The position numbers and the translations under genes were made by a program. A model generated the notes under the pieces. That model was given only the letters and a program-made list of their open reading frames with translations. It was not told the origin of the DNA and made no database searches. This document shows positions 60,101-63,950 of a stretch of DNA of 64,000 nt, piece after piece. Within the stretch, counting starts at the first letter, position 1. Each line of letters starts with the position of its first letter. Source of the stretch: Podocnemis expansa (lineage: Eukaryota; Chordata; Testudines; Podocnemididae); assembly GCA_007922195.1 (NCBI GenBank), contig ML681996.1:14881990-14945989 (forward strand). The letters are read 5' to 3'.

Positions 60101-61254
60101 CTCGCTGGGGACTTGAACCTGGGCCAGCAGCAGGATCCAGCCTTGAACCTGGCTGGGGACCTGAGGTTGAGCTGCCAGCAATAGCACTGAGGATCTGATG
60201 CCAGTCCCAACGCCAGCTGGGGACCTGGTGTCCAGCTGGCAGAGGCAGGATTCAGCGCCACCCCAGCCAGGGACCCAGGGCTGGCTGCAGCATGAGCCTA
60301 ATCCAGCCGTTGCCCCCATCTTGGGACCCGAGACCAAATCAGGCTGTGTGGCTGGATCAGGGCCAGGGGATGGAGCCTGGGACCCCCAAACTTTTTTGAG
60401 GCAATAATGCCCCTGGTACTGGGCCCAGAAAAACTGGACCCTGTGCACAGAGCCCAACGTAGTGGGGTCCTGCACCATGAGTGGGCTTCTAGACTACCAC
60501 AATACAAATATATAAAATTAAACATGTTCTCCTTAGTGGAAAATCTTCACTGAATTCACACTAGTCTCCTCAGCAGAGGGACGGCCAGTTGTGCTTTTCT
60601 GGGATGGTCAGTAAAGCTCATTCCATATGAAAGTGGGATCAGTTACATTAGGGTAAACACACTATCTTCTTTCTATGACCCTGGAGACATAGCATCAGCC
60701 CGAGCCTTCACAAACTCCTGCTGGGATAGTATATCCACACATACCCCCTTCCTGTGTGCTGAGCGCAACAGTTGTATATATCTGTGTGACATACAAGTTA
60801 AAGTAACCTGAGTTTGAATGGTATGTATGAAGAGTGTTCAATGAACTCTGAAATAACAACATACTGGTACAGCTGAGAGAACCCCCAACTTGCACAACAG
60901 TAAGTCAGGTTTTCTGGAATCCGAAAGCAGAACTTGACAGGATATTCTTTCTGGTTATTTTTTATTGCACAGAGAAGACAGTCTTAACCTCAGACATTAC
61001 ATGACTAAACATTAAACAAGAAATGAAGGCTTTACAAAAGGACAGACTACAGAGTCTACTTACCCATGATCCGTGGGAATCCCCTTCCAATGAATGGAGA
61101 GGACAGAATACATGAGTATTCATGAATTCCAAAGCCACCATAAAAATTAACACTATCTGTTTACCTGTGAGCAAAAGGATATTTCCTTGAAGCTTTTCTC
61201 AATTGCTACTTTTTTCGTGTCAGGACTGATGAGGTAAACTGCAGACTGCCCAAT
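9013..61254 (-). CDS. TBC1D1: TBC1D1, internal part of gene (12 exons, both ends outside window)
   Basis: Rab GTPase-activating protein of muscle and other insulin- or exercise-responsive tissue. The family restrains GLUT4 vesicle traffic by keeping vesicle Rabs (Rab8, 10, 14 types) GDP-bound, and phosphorylation by Akt and AMPK relieves this. Twelve minus-strand exons, each bounded by AG and GT, join in phase into one open frame of 1630 bases (543 codons plus one base). Order: most of the second PTB domain, Ser/Thr-rich linker with RRRANT, a 93-codon cassette, then the segment ending in [10 protein letters not shown] that precedes the TBC domain. TBC1D1 is preferred over its paralogue TBC1D4 because [28 protein letters not shown] and [11 protein letters not shown] match my recollection of TBC1D1 and not TBC1D4. 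The first PTB exon(s) and the catalytic TBC domain lie outside the window. No frameshift or stop was seen, so the gene looks functional. Confidence 0.95.
9317..9510. mobile_element. hAT-like short non-autonomous element
   Basis: Starts CAGTGGTTGACAGCCTTT and ends GGTTGAGAAACAGTG, an imperfect inverted pair of the CAGTGGTTCTCAACC type used by hAT elements. No matching 8-base duplication was seen. It abuts the next element, separated only by that element's 8-base target duplication. Confidence 0.55.
9519..9726. mobile_element. hAT-type MITE, 208 bp
   Basis: Terminal inverted repeats CAGTGGTTCCTAACC and GTTGGGAACCACTG. The flanks ATCTAGAT (9511-9518) and ATCTAGGT (9727-9734) agree at 7 of 8 bases, the duplication length of hAT transposases. 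No coding capacity. Confidence 0.8.
9735..11701. other. TBC1D1 intron with GC-rich and purine-rich tracts
   Basis: From about 9940 to 10900 the sequence is GC-rich. Between about 10440 and 10790 the plus strand is almost all G and A, with many GGG and GGGG runs (G-quadruplex potential), and its C/T-rich complement makes spurious long frames. The remainder is AT-rich intron. No exon was recognised. Confidence 0.5.
11702..13308 (-). mobile_element. CR1 LINE, 5'-truncated, young-looking
   Basis: Minus-strand CR1 of about 1.6 kb. The 3' end is the typical complement of AGAATCATAGGGTTGGAAGG at 11705 onward, and the body encodes reverse transcriptase followed by the conserved CR1 tail region (12359-11883). 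5' truncation near 13308 is usual for target-primed LINE insertion. Only one frame change, near 12360-12430, separates the two long frames, so the copy is relatively recent. Confidence 0.93.
11883..13303 (-). pseudogene. CR1 reverse transcriptase, 5'-truncated ORF2
   Basis: The frame 13303-12434 (289 codons) runs from [16 protein letters not shown] through [44 protein letters not shown] and KFADDTKLG; the ADD is the catalytic aspartate pair. The frame 12359-11883 continues with [15 protein letters not shown] and [18 protein letters not shown], the CR1 C-terminal region. The endonuclease is missing because of 5' truncation, and one frameshift separates the halves, so no active protein is expected. 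Confidence 0.9.
13657..14256. mobile_element. Probable hAT-like element, one end recognised
   Basis: Starts CAGGGGTCAGCAACCCCC, an end common to vertebrate hAT MITEs, and continues as moderately GC-rich sequence with long spurious frames on both strands. No clear partner terminal repeat was found (GGGGTTGGCCTG at about 14231 is in the wrong orientation), so the right border is uncertain. Confidence 0.4.
14760..15217. mobile_element. hAT-type element, 458 bp, exact target duplication
   Basis: Ends CAGGGCCATCCCT and AGGGTGGCCCTG form an inverted repeat. Both flanks carry ATGCCAGC (14752-14759 and 15218-15225), a perfect 8-base duplication, which marks hAT-type insertion. The interior is very GC-rich with poly-G and poly-C runs and gives meaningless frames. 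No transposase. Confidence 0.85.
15226..19762. other. TBC1D1 intron, mostly unique sequence
   Basis: AT-rich intron. A run of about 15 or more G lies at 16009-16024. I see no exon with splice sites and no nameable repeat. This is among the least repeat-laden stretches of the window. Confidence 0.5.
19763..19830 (-). mobile_element. Penelope-like element 3' tail fragment
   Basis: AAGGGATAGCCGTGTTAGTC then AGTCGTGTGGCACTTTA is the complement of the 3' tail found on the Penelope-like copy ending at 39675. Only about 70 bases remain, in minus orientation. Confidence 0.65.
20124..20932. mobile_element. hAT-like element with GC-rich, repetitive interior
   Basis: Begins CAGGGGTGTCAAAGTTCGGC and ends GAGTTTGACAGCTCTG, an imperfect inverted pair of a family whose other member here is at 51763-52128. 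No target duplication is evident. The interior holds an imperfect inverted repeat (about 20445-20481 against 20534-20570, sharing CACTGTCAGTCA and GCTAGCATGC) and a degenerate purine-rich minisatellite with repeated AGCTGCACAG(T/C)AGG (20680-20830). Confidence 0.65.
20933..23189. other. TBC1D1 intron
   Basis: AT-rich. At 21645-21690 is a stretch with GGGTTTGATTCCTGC, similar to a tRNA B box, possibly an old SINE piece, but no matching A box was found. Otherwise I see nothing to name. Confidence 0.45.
23190..23400. mobile_element. MITE of the 'ggtctacac' type
   Basis: Starts GACCTGGTCTACAGCC and contains GACCTAGCTATC, TGGAGAGATGGATT and GTGTAGGTAGCATCTACACT in the order I recall from a common reptile MITE. 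Related pieces appear at 40430-40640 and near 42380. Superfamily not determined. Confidence 0.5.
23401..26045. other. TBC1D1 intron with minor repeats
   Basis: At about 24686 a short segment begins CAGGGCCGTAACTACGGC, one end of a hAT-like family also seen at about 46259 (CAGGGTGTAACTAGGGTGG). A short CT/CA-rich simple repeat lies at about 25850-25890. No exon was recognised. Confidence 0.4.
26046..26429. mobile_element. hAT-like element carrying an inserted second hAT MITE
   Basis: Outer element starts CAGGGGTGACCAAACTTAC and ends near GTCTGGCTATCCTTCTG. Within it lies a second, separately listed element at 26110-26270. No convincing outer target duplication. Confidence 0.5.
26110..26270. 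mobile_element. hAT MITE nested in another hAT-like element
   Basis: Terminal repeats CAGAGGTTCTCAAGC and GTTGCGAACCACTG. Flanks TTCTAACT and CTCTAACC agree at 6 of 8 bases. 161 bp without coding capacity. Confidence 0.6.
26515..26730. mobile_element. Penelope-tail palindrome (inverted pair)
   Basis: Two copies of the Penelope-like 3' tail sequence face each other. The arms 26571-26640 and 26641-26710 are reverse complements at roughly 60 of 70 positions with the centre between 26640 and 26641 (CATCAGACG/CATCTGATG). The tail flank GGGGTAGCC..TTAGTCT lies only on the left. A second, independent palindrome of the same design is at 49781-49942. Confidence 0.75.
26958..29110 (-). mobile_element. 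Old CR1 LINE, interrupted by another transposon
   Basis: The two parts 26958-27207 and 28142-29110 read as one CR1-type LINE on the minus strand. The left part has GGTTAGACCAATGATTCATC and the right part AGTTCCACAGGTTGACTGTG and GATCTCTTTCTTGAATGGC, landmarks of a common turtle CR1 family. Frames are decayed. Removing 27210-28139 restores continuity (TTTATCTA joining to ATTCTTTTTTGAAG). Confidence 0.75.
27210..28139. mobile_element. TA-flanked inverted-repeat element with C-rich interior
   Basis: Left end CCATATATAATTGGGTATAA and the complement of the right end CCGTATATCATTGCGTATAA match at 22 of 26 bases through the shared AAGCCGA. It is flanked by TA on both sides (27208-27209, 28140-28141), as for Tc1/mariner-like insertion. 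A third copy of the terminus, in left-end orientation, lies at 28051 (TACCGTATTCTCTTGAG). The 750-base interior is C-rich with a degenerate repeat of CTGCCCTTTCCTCACTGCT. The long plus-strand frame over it is low complexity. No transposase. Confidence 0.7.
29130..29340 (+). mobile_element. Penelope-like element 3' end, 5'-truncated
   Basis: Contains CTGATTTGCTGTAACAG, CATCTGACGAAGTGGG and AAATCTGTTAGTCTTTAAA, in the same order as the 3' untranslated region of the copy at 38640-39675. It sits just right of the old CR1. Confidence 0.65.
30152..30190. repeat. Perfect 16-base inverted repeat, 7-base loop
   Basis: GGAGATACACAAGGTA (30152-30167) and TACCTTGTGTATCTCC (30175-30190) are exact reverse complements. 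It could form a stable stem. It lies about 30 bases left of a MITE, but its relation to it is unclear. Confidence 0.9.
30222..30394. mobile_element. MITE-like element with GGGTAAG ends
   Basis: Begins GGGTAAGCCGTCCACAAAT and ends GTCAGTATAGACTTACCC, an imperfect inverted pair. Contains further (T)GACCGCTAAATTGCA style internal symmetry. No clear duplication. Confidence 0.5.
31762..31924. mobile_element. hAT MITE, 163 bp, close to a TBC1D1 exon
   Basis: Ends CAGAGGTTCTCAAACTC and CAGTTTGAGAATCTCTG form an inverted repeat. Flanks CTTTAGGG (31754-31761) and CATTAGGG (31925-31932) agree at 7 of 8. Its right duplication ends 29 bases from the splice donor side of the exon at 31962-32101. Confidence 0.85.
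31962..32101 (-). CDS. TBC1D1: TBC1D1 exon (window exon 11): RRHSW segment
   Basis: 140 bases. Acceptor TTATTTTAG before 32101 and donor GATG|GTAGGA after 31962. Enters with one base completing a codon and leaves one base. Encodes [19 protein letters not shown], then [18 protein letters not shown], the most conserved block of the linker in the TBC1D1/TBC1D4 pair, and ends SPSRYD. It can follow either the cassette exon at 33573 or, when the cassette is skipped, the exon at 37341, since all leave two bases. Confidence 0.95.
32102..33572. other. TBC1D1 intron between exon 11 and the cassette
   Basis: Contains one clear hAT element (32729-32938) and an imperfect hairpin at about 32398-32440 (TGTATGTACAGCATGGT against ACCATATGTACATACA). 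The rest is unremarkable AT-rich intron. Confidence 0.5.
32729..32938. mobile_element. hAT MITE, 210 bp, exact target duplication
   Basis: Starts CAGCGGTCTCAAACACGC and ends ACTTTGAGATCCCTG. Both flanks are CTTTACAT (32721-32728, 32939-32946), a perfect 8-base duplication. The interior has the GCGGCCCTCGGGC type of sequence common in such elements. Confidence 0.88.
33573..33692 (-). CDS. TBC1D1: TBC1D1 cassette exon 2 of 2 (window exon 10)
   Basis: 120 bases, multiple of three, phase 2 at both ends. Acceptor GAACTCTCAG before 33692, donor AAAAG|GTAGGG after 33573. Encodes [20 protein letters not shown], then [15 protein letters not shown]. This matches my recollection of the extra segment of the long TBC1D1 isoform. 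Together with the exon at 35936 it adds exactly 93 codons. Inclusion is presumably tissue regulated, as reported for mammals, but the sequence alone does not show in which tissue. Confidence 0.88.
34259..34746. mobile_element. hAT-type element, 488 bp, GC-rich interior
   Basis: Ends CTGTGGTTCCCAACC and AAAGGTTGGAACCACTG are inverted. Flanks ATCTACAG and ATCTAAAT agree at 6 of 8. The GC-rich interior produces long spurious frames on both strands; none resembles a transposase. Confidence 0.7.
35133..35255. repeat. tRNA-like halves in inverted orientation (SINE-like)
   Basis: On the plus strand CTAATGGCTAGGGCAC is followed by GGAGACACAAGAACAAATC. On the minus strand CCTAGTGGTTAGGGCAC (from 35255) is followed by GGGTTCAATTCC (complement of 35205-35216). 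Each pair has the spacing of RNA polymerase III A and B boxes. The minus copy is better preserved. It is probably a tRNA-derived SINE or a fold-back of two. Confidence 0.5.
35936..36094 (-). CDS. TBC1D1: TBC1D1 cassette exon 1 of 2 (window exon 9)
   Basis: 159 bases, multiple of three, phase 2 at both ends. Acceptor CCCTGTTCAG before 36094 with a pyrimidine tract, donor AAGAG|GTGAGA after 35936. Encodes [20 protein letters not shown], then [20 protein letters not shown] and a basic end. Very serine-rich, as expected of the phosphorylated linker. Its end (two bases AG) joins to the next cassette exon to make a serine codon. Skipping both exons keeps frame because 159 and 120 are multiples of three. 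Confidence 0.88.
36095..37340. other. TBC1D1 intron
   Basis: AT-rich intron with no nameable repeat and no extra exon. Confidence 0.5.
37341..37618 (-). CDS. TBC1D1: TBC1D1 exon (window exon 8): linker with Akt-site context
   Basis: 278 bases, starts in phase 0 and leaves two bases. Acceptor GTGTTGCCAG before 37618, donor CGAAA|GTAAGA after 37341. Encodes [18 protein letters not shown] at the start, then [20 protein letters not shown], and [15 protein letters not shown] near the end. RRRANT matches the site known as Thr596 in human TBC1D1, phosphorylated by Akt and used in 14-3-3 binding. The rest of the exon is much more diverged from mammals than the phosphosite blocks. Confidence 0.95.
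38640..39675 (+). mobile_element. Penelope-like element, 5'-truncated
   Basis: Plus-strand retroelement keeping the region between reverse transcriptase and endonuclease ([16 protein letters not shown]; a [12 protein letters not shown] cysteine motif near 38998), a GIY-YIG endonuclease (39114-39392), and the 3' tail ending TAACATGGCTATCCC. Fragments of the same tail recur at 19763, 26515, 29130, 49421 and 49781. The reverse transcriptase itself is lost to 5' truncation. Confidence 0.88.
39114..39392 (+). pseudogene. GIY-YIG endonuclease domain of Penelope-like element
   Basis: The open frame reads [20 protein letters not shown], then [13 protein letters not shown], with [10 protein letters not shown] later. 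This is the GIY-YIG nuclease fold as found in Penelope-like elements: Tyr in VYAI, YIG in TLYIGQT, the arginine in LRKRL, and the downstream H-F box. The frame is open to its natural stop at 39392 but upstream frames are shifted, so the polyprotein is broken. In the family it nicks target DNA for reverse-transcription priming. Confidence 0.85.
39944..40004. repeat. (ATTAT)n microsatellite
   Basis: About twelve near-perfect copies of a five-base AT-only unit, inside the right half of the split MITE. Confidence 0.95.
40138..40353. mobile_element. hAT MITE, 216 bp
   Basis: Ends CAGTGTTTCCCAACTGC and ATTGGGAGCCATTG are inverted. Flanks CAGTAACC (40130-40137) and CAGTAATC (40354-40361) agree at 7 of 8. 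Interior has GGTGTGCCAC repeated in both orientations. Confidence 0.85.
41478..41564 (-). CDS. TBC1D1: TBC1D1 exon (window exon 7)
   Basis: 87 bases, phase 0 at both ends. Acceptor TTTCTATAG before 41564, donor AGTAAA|GTAAGT after 41478. Encodes [20 protein letters not shown] then SSTLSITSK, a serine-rich part of the linker after the second PTB domain. The [11 protein letters not shown] core matches TBC1D1. Confidence 0.95.
42494..43380 (-). mobile_element. CR1 LINE 3' part, decayed
   Basis: Minus-strand CR1. The 3' end is AGAATCATAGAAATGCAGGG at 42494 with GGCTGGAAGGGACCTTG, and the body still encodes [10 protein letters not shown] and [18 protein letters not shown] in the 43242-42922 frame. 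A different, older subfamily than the copy at 11702. The 5' border is approximate. Confidence 0.85.
44000..44800 (-). mobile_element. Ancient CR1-like LINE fragment
   Basis: A minus-strand frame at 44202-44002 has [20 protein letters not shown], and the flanking sequence has a decayed 'CACCTGGATCATTTTG' region typical of old CR1 3' halves. It is heavily diverged, so the assignment to CR1 rather than another LINE is tentative. Confidence 0.5.
44870..44998 (-). CDS. TBC1D1: TBC1D1 exon (window exon 6)
   Basis: 129 bases, phase 0 at both ends. Acceptor ATATTCTAG before 44998, donor TCACGG|GTAGGT after 44870. Encodes [20 protein letters not shown], then [18 protein letters not shown] and SILSR. 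The [19 protein letters not shown] block is shared by TBC1D1 and TBC1D4 and has basic phosphosite contexts (KAKRSLT). Confidence 0.96.
45130..45248. mobile_element. hAT-like fragment, one end only
   Basis: Ends GTTTGAAAACCACTG at 45248, preceded by TGGGTCCCGACCC, as in one arm of CAGTGGTTTTCAAAC-type MITEs. The left end was not found. Confidence 0.5.
45249..47941. other. TBC1D1 intron
   Basis: Contains a one-ended hAT-like segment near 46259 (CAGGGTGTAACTAGGGTGG), the MITE at 46567-46742, and at about 47215-47290 a short CR1-like piece (AGTGATCCATCTAGACC, AACCAGATGCTTCA). Otherwise plain intron. Confidence 0.45.
46567..46742. mobile_element. MITE with TTTTCAAAAGTGACTAG ends
   Basis: Left ATTTTCAAAAGTGACTAGT and right ACGAGTCCCTTTTGAAAAC are inverted copies around a 140-base interior. 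A fragment of the same family is near 8270. No duplication resolved. Confidence 0.65.
47942..48052 (-). CDS. TBC1D1: TBC1D1 exon (window exon 5)
   Basis: 111 bases, phase 0 at both ends. Acceptor TTTTAAAAG before 48052 (a rather A-rich tract), donor AAGCAG|GTATGC after 47942. Encodes [20 protein letters not shown], then [17 protein letters not shown]. The ENELIIS.LR..YEEKQK.H..IGE pattern is diagnostic of the TBC1D1/TBC1D4 pair, just after the second PTB domain. Confidence 0.96.
48180..48584. mobile_element. hAT-type MITE, about 405 bp
   Basis: Starts CAGTAGGTCTCAAGTAAGG and ends GGAAAGATTGAGAGCCACTG. Interior has CCCAGGGGTATGCAG near the left and TTAGGGGTATGCAAGAC near the right, a family I recognise from reptile genomes. 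The target duplication is not evident. Confidence 0.7.
49421..49680 (-). mobile_element. Penelope-like element 3' end, 5'-truncated
   Basis: Complement of the Penelope tail: AAAGGGGTAGCTGTGTTAGT at the left, then CCTGTGACACTTAAAGATTA, GAAAATCCCACTTCATCAGA, and TGTAACAGCAAATCA further right, matching the 3' region of the copy at 38640-39675 read backwards. Confidence 0.7.
49781..49942. mobile_element. Second Penelope-tail palindrome
   Basis: Arms of about 78 bases meet near 49861. CAATGAATGTCCTGTGGCAC (49781-49800) mirrors GTGCCACAGGACTTCCATTG (49923-49942) with two mismatches, and the GGGCTGCAACCCACTTC block mirrors GAAGTGGGTTGCAGCCC exactly. Followed at right by the tail flank ATACAGCTACCCCTCTGG. 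Confidence 0.8.
50095..51121 (+). mobile_element. Non-autonomous Helitron with internal duplication
   Basis: The right end is GGGCGACGCCAGGTATTTCT then GCTAG at 51121 followed by T: a GC-rich hairpin about ten bases before CTAG, the hallmark of a Helitron 3' end inserted at a T. The left border (a TC after A or T) is not certain, perhaps near 50095. Inside are two direct copies, listed separately. No Rep or helicase coding remains. Confidence 0.7.
50131..50686 (+). repeat. Two direct copies of a ~260-base unit in the Helitron
   Basis: Copy 1 is 50131-50395, copy 2 is 50429-50686. Both run from TTTGTCCCAAAAGAT to TTCATCT(G/A)TTGTCCA and share long blocks such as TAACTGCATTGGTTATATCT and GAGATCCTTTCCATCTGGCT. 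They are diverged at many positions, so the duplication is not recent. Confidence 0.9.
51122..51762. other. TBC1D1 intron
   Basis: AT-rich intron with a poly-T run at about 51659-51672. Nothing else is recognised. Confidence 0.5.
51763..52128. mobile_element. hAT-like element with GGGGTGTAAAAC ends
   Basis: Starts CAGGGGTGTAAAACATG and ends GAGTTTGACACCCCTG, inverted. Same end type as 20124-20932. Contains a strong hairpin: GACCACACTCTCTCTCT (51828-51844) against AAAGAGAGAGTGTGGTC (51854-51870), one mismatch. Confidence 0.7.
52350..52441 (-). CDS. TBC1D1: TBC1D1 exon (window exon 4)
   Basis: 92 bases, enters in phase 1 (first two bases complete a glycine codon) and leaves in phase 0. Acceptor TTTTATTAG before 52441, donor GTTCAG|GTACTG after 52350. 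Encodes [20 protein letters not shown], then [23 protein letters not shown] is as I recall TBC1D1, and differs from the corresponding TBC1D4 text. Confidence 0.96.
52442..53967. other. TBC1D1 intron
   Basis: AT-rich with a poly-A run at about 53847-53859. No named repeat and no exon. Confidence 0.5.
53968..54100 (-). CDS. TBC1D1: TBC1D1 exon (window exon 3): end of second PTB domain
   Basis: 133 bases, starts in phase 0, leaves one base. Acceptor ATTCTCATCAG before 54100, donor ATAGAAG|GTAATT after 53968. Encodes [20 protein letters not shown], then [20 protein letters not shown] and EKIE. VDEIM.TLKQAF is the C-terminal helix of the second phosphotyrosine-binding fold, and the C..CP...LHKLCE.IE block directly follows it in TBC1D1 and TBC1D4. 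Confidence 0.97.
54101..54812. other. Short TBC1D1 intron with GC-rich segment
   Basis: About 54595-54780 is GC-rich with repeated CCAGC and CCCAT words and starts CAGGGGTGTTGCTGATGC, which may be one end of a hAT-like element. No partner end was found. Confidence 0.4.
54813..54917 (-). CDS. TBC1D1: TBC1D1 exon (window exon 2): second PTB domain
   Basis: 105 bases, phase 0 at both ends. Acceptor TTCTGTGCCAG before 54917, donor GCCCTG|GTAAGA after 54813. Encodes [20 protein letters not shown], then [15 protein letters not shown]. This is the central sheet of the second PTB domain: FGFICRE and FVCYVFQC are its core strands. Confidence 0.97.
54918..56188. other. TBC1D1 intron
   Basis: AT-rich intron. 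Around 55385-55440, GTAACTCCACTGACTTCAAA and TTTATACCAGCG recall an old amniote interspersed repeat. Nothing firm. Confidence 0.4.
56189..57328 (+). mobile_element. Probable solo LTR, about 1.1 kb
   Basis: Ends approximate TG..TAACAG at 56189 and GGGTTACA at 57328, the latter mirroring TGTAAC. Interior has a degenerate GTGGA-rich repeat (56730-56880: GGAGCTGGTGGACAATGGG and variants), a twice-used block ATTTTGCTAAG/CTGATTTTCTAGATC, and TATTAAAGTTCTG at about 57128 as a polyadenylation-like signal. No internal retroelement genes adjoin it. I recall this family from turtle genomes, but the class is inferred. Confidence 0.45.
57329..61164. other. TBC1D1 intron
   Basis: Mainly unique-looking sequence. 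60085-60400 is a GC-rich degenerate repeat listed separately. No exon was recognised. Confidence 0.5.
60085..60400. repeat. Degenerate GC-rich minisatellite
   Basis: Repeated variants of CTGGGGAC(C/T)TGAACCTGG and GCTGGGGACCTGGTGTCC with CCAGC spacers, unit about 45-55 bases, diverged. Shares GGCTGGATCAGG and GGCCAGGGG words with the block at 63370-63660. Confidence 0.55.
61165..61254 (-). CDS. TBC1D1: TBC1D1 exon (window exon 1): start of second PTB domain
   Basis: 90 bases, phase 0 at both ends. Acceptor CTGTTTTTAG before 61254, donor TCACAG|GTAAAC after 61165. Encodes [20 protein letters not shown], then [10 protein letters not shown]. It continues into GIRHVDHF of the next exon. Upstream exons (first PTB domain and the AMPK-site region) are not found between here and 64 kb. 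Confidence 0.97.
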
Positions 61255-63794
61255 CTAAAAACAGATAAACAATAAGAGGATCATGTTTAGCTTTCAAGAA
61301 ATATGTCAAAATTTTTCCAAATACAAAATGTTCCTTGGACATGAGAAATTTCAGCATTTATTACACTCCATGCTTTGATTCAATGTAGATTTAAATTACA
61401 ATAATACAACACACACCACATTTTGCATGAGAGAGAAAATACTGATGTGAGGTTGGACTGGGCACTGTAAATTTATAGAATTGTAAAAACATTAACTTGG
61501 AGTTTTGTTATATTTATGAGGCAAAGGAAATCTTAAAAGACCTGATTTTAACTTGGCAATAGCAAAACCACACATAAGGACAATCTTGTATCTTAGCAGA
61601 GGGTTAGATAAGATGACCTTTCTGGTCCCTTCTGGTCCTATGGTAACTCATTTTTTCCACAGACTTAGCACATGTCAGTTTATCAAAGGTATGTTATAAA
61701 ACTGCAGTGAAATCAAAAAGCAGGCCTAGAAACTCACAGAATTCCCCCCTTCCCATTTTTTTAAAAGCTCTGTTAGATATAAACAGCACTTAATGTAAAG
61801 ACAAGGTATCTCAATCTATAAAAATGAGGTTAGTGGAATATAATTATTTACATTTAGCCATAGACCAGTTTTGAAGCAGTAACCCTATAGCTACTGAGAA
61901 GCATTGCCAGAAAGCTTTTTCCTAGACATAGGCACTAATTTTAAGATGAAACAGCTGTTCAGGATTTTTCAACTTCTTGGCACTATTTTTTATAAGCCTG
62001 GACACAGGCCAATAAATAAGGTTTAAATTGCAAATTTTTTGCCAGGTTTGGGGCTGCTTCTTGATCCCAGTTATGTGACAGATGTATATGCATCCTAGTG
62101 AATTCTAGGATATTTTCCTCTTAGAAAGACAGATTCCTCACACATGCACAAAAAAACAAACAAAATCAATGAATTGCAAGCACCCACGACTCCCAGAATG
62201 TACATTAAACCATCCAGTGCCTCCCAGACACCAGTTTATTAAAAGAAAAAAAAAATCCAAAAAATGCAAGGGAGGAGAGTTCAGTTCCCTATTTTGTCTG
62301 CTCTAAACATTTCCCCATGTTTTCATTCTTGACCCTTTCTCTCACCTTAGCCTCCATAAAAACCTCCTTCCTTTTCCTTGTCCCCATAGCTTGTTTTCCC
62401 TGGCTCTCCCCCAGGGCTGACCTCTCAGCTTTTGCTTGTGGGGAGGCCATTCATCTTGTCCCTCAGCAGATGGTTCCTCTGCTTTTTTGCTGGCTGCCTC
62501 TTCTGCCGCAGATAACTACCAGTAGGTCCCATGCTCCCACTGGTATTCCAGAACAGCAATCTCCCAGGATGATTTATTAAAACTAAGGATGATTCCAACC
62601 AGATTAGGCAAGTTGGCAGGTATCCTACTCTAAATGTTTTTCATAACACCTAATGTGCCAAATACACAGCCTCTATTATATGCTTCAAAGCAAGCCACAA
62701 CAACAAGCACTGCTCTCAAATAAAGAGTATTTCAACATCTGAATAATTTAATTCAAGACCGATGAATATTCATTGGCTAGCCAGTGAAATCCAGCTCTGC
62801 AATCAGCTGTGGGAGAGGGGATAGTGCACTCACTCACTAAGTCATTTCACTTCCCACTGCCATGAAGAGTTCCAACCAGATACGTCACATAAGAAATCCA
62901 ACTTTGTGTATTAAAGAAACACCCAATGTGAATAATCAGAAGACTGGGATGATGCCATCAGGCAAAAGTAACCAGACTTAAAAGCTCAGAAAGCAGATAC
63001 ATCTGAAAGTCAGGCCACTTATTTGGGTGGCTAACTCTATACATTCTGAAGTAAACAGAGATTTGAGTCAAAATTTTCAGTTTACGCATCTGTAAAATGG
63101 GGGTTTAGGTTGCACATCTCTTTAGAGCAGCATTGTGGCAACTTAATAGTTAAAGTGCTATGTAACTCCGAAGTTTATCAGGGTCAGGAGGCTGAACTTA
63201 TATATCACTCTTTCCACTCACCCCTGGTACTGCAAATGTTAGCCATAGTTTAATAGTTTGAAACAGTATGTGTTAAAAACCAAGGGTTACTGAATTTAAA
63301 TGAGTTTGTTGTATTTTCAAGTGGACAGAACTTGCCCTAGGAAAGTGCAAAAGATACAGCTTCAGTGGAGCTTGCACAGCCCTTACCCCACCCCCTCACT
63401 CCACATCAGGGGAAGACCTGGCTGCCTCTGGCCCAGCCCTGGCAGGGGCAGGGGTAGAATTGGGCCCAGAGTGCCTGTCACTGGCTGCCAGTGGCAGGGG
63501 CCGGATACGGGCCATGGCCATCTGCCACACTGCGGTTGGCCAGCAGCAGCAGGGGCTGGATCCGGGCCACGGCTGCCAGCAAAAGAAGTCCAACCTGGCT
63601 CCCAGATCAGGCCTGCAGGCTGGATCAGGCCCAGGGTGTGGGGGCACATGGCAGGAGGAAGATCATTTTTTCAGTGCAGCAAAGGCCCTACTCCACACTC
63701 AGTTTGTCTCTCTGAAGGAGCCAGCATACAGCTGCAGAGCAAAGGTTCTAGAATAATCATACCTACTGTTGCCCCTAAGCTCATTCCTTGAGAC
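61255..63794. other. TBC1D1 intron
   Basis: AT-rich to about 63300, then GC-rich repeat. No exon with splice sites and no first-PTB sequence was found. Confidence 0.5.
63370..63660. repeat. GC-rich degenerate repeat
   Basis: Repeated GGGGC(T/C)GGAT(C/A)CGGGCCA and CTGGCTGCCAG words, for example near 63500 and 63555. It gives overlapping spurious frames on both strands. Probably the interior of a transposable element whose ends I could not set. Confidence 0.5.
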
Positions 63795-63950
63795 CAGGGC
63801 TTGACAAAATTAGCTCCCAGCAAGGCTCCAACAGTTTCATTTTTGGGCACCAGAGGATGCTCCTCCACTGCATTTCACAGTGGAGCTAGGAAACAGGATG
63901 CAAACCCCAGTTGCCTTGGCAACTTGGCAACCTAGTTTTGTCAAGCCCTG
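63795..63950. mobile_element. hAT MITE, 156 bp
   Basis: Ends CAGGGCTTGACAAAATTAG and CTAGTTTTGTCAAGCCCTG are almost perfectly inverted. Flanks CTTGAGAC and CTCAAGAC agree at 6 of 8. Confidence 0.85.

Noticed and set aside
9013..61254. Assignment to TBC1D4 (AS160) instead of TBC1D1
   Set aside because: TBC1D4 is similar in the PTB and pre-TBC regions, but the linker blocks [20 protein letters not shown] and [13 protein letters not shown] fit TBC1D1 as I recall the two proteins.
63300..63868. 163-codon frame near the right edge, considered as the upstream TBC1D1 exon
   Set aside because: It is on the plus strand and GC-rich repetitive. TBC1D1 runs on the minus strand, and no first-PTB sequence is present.
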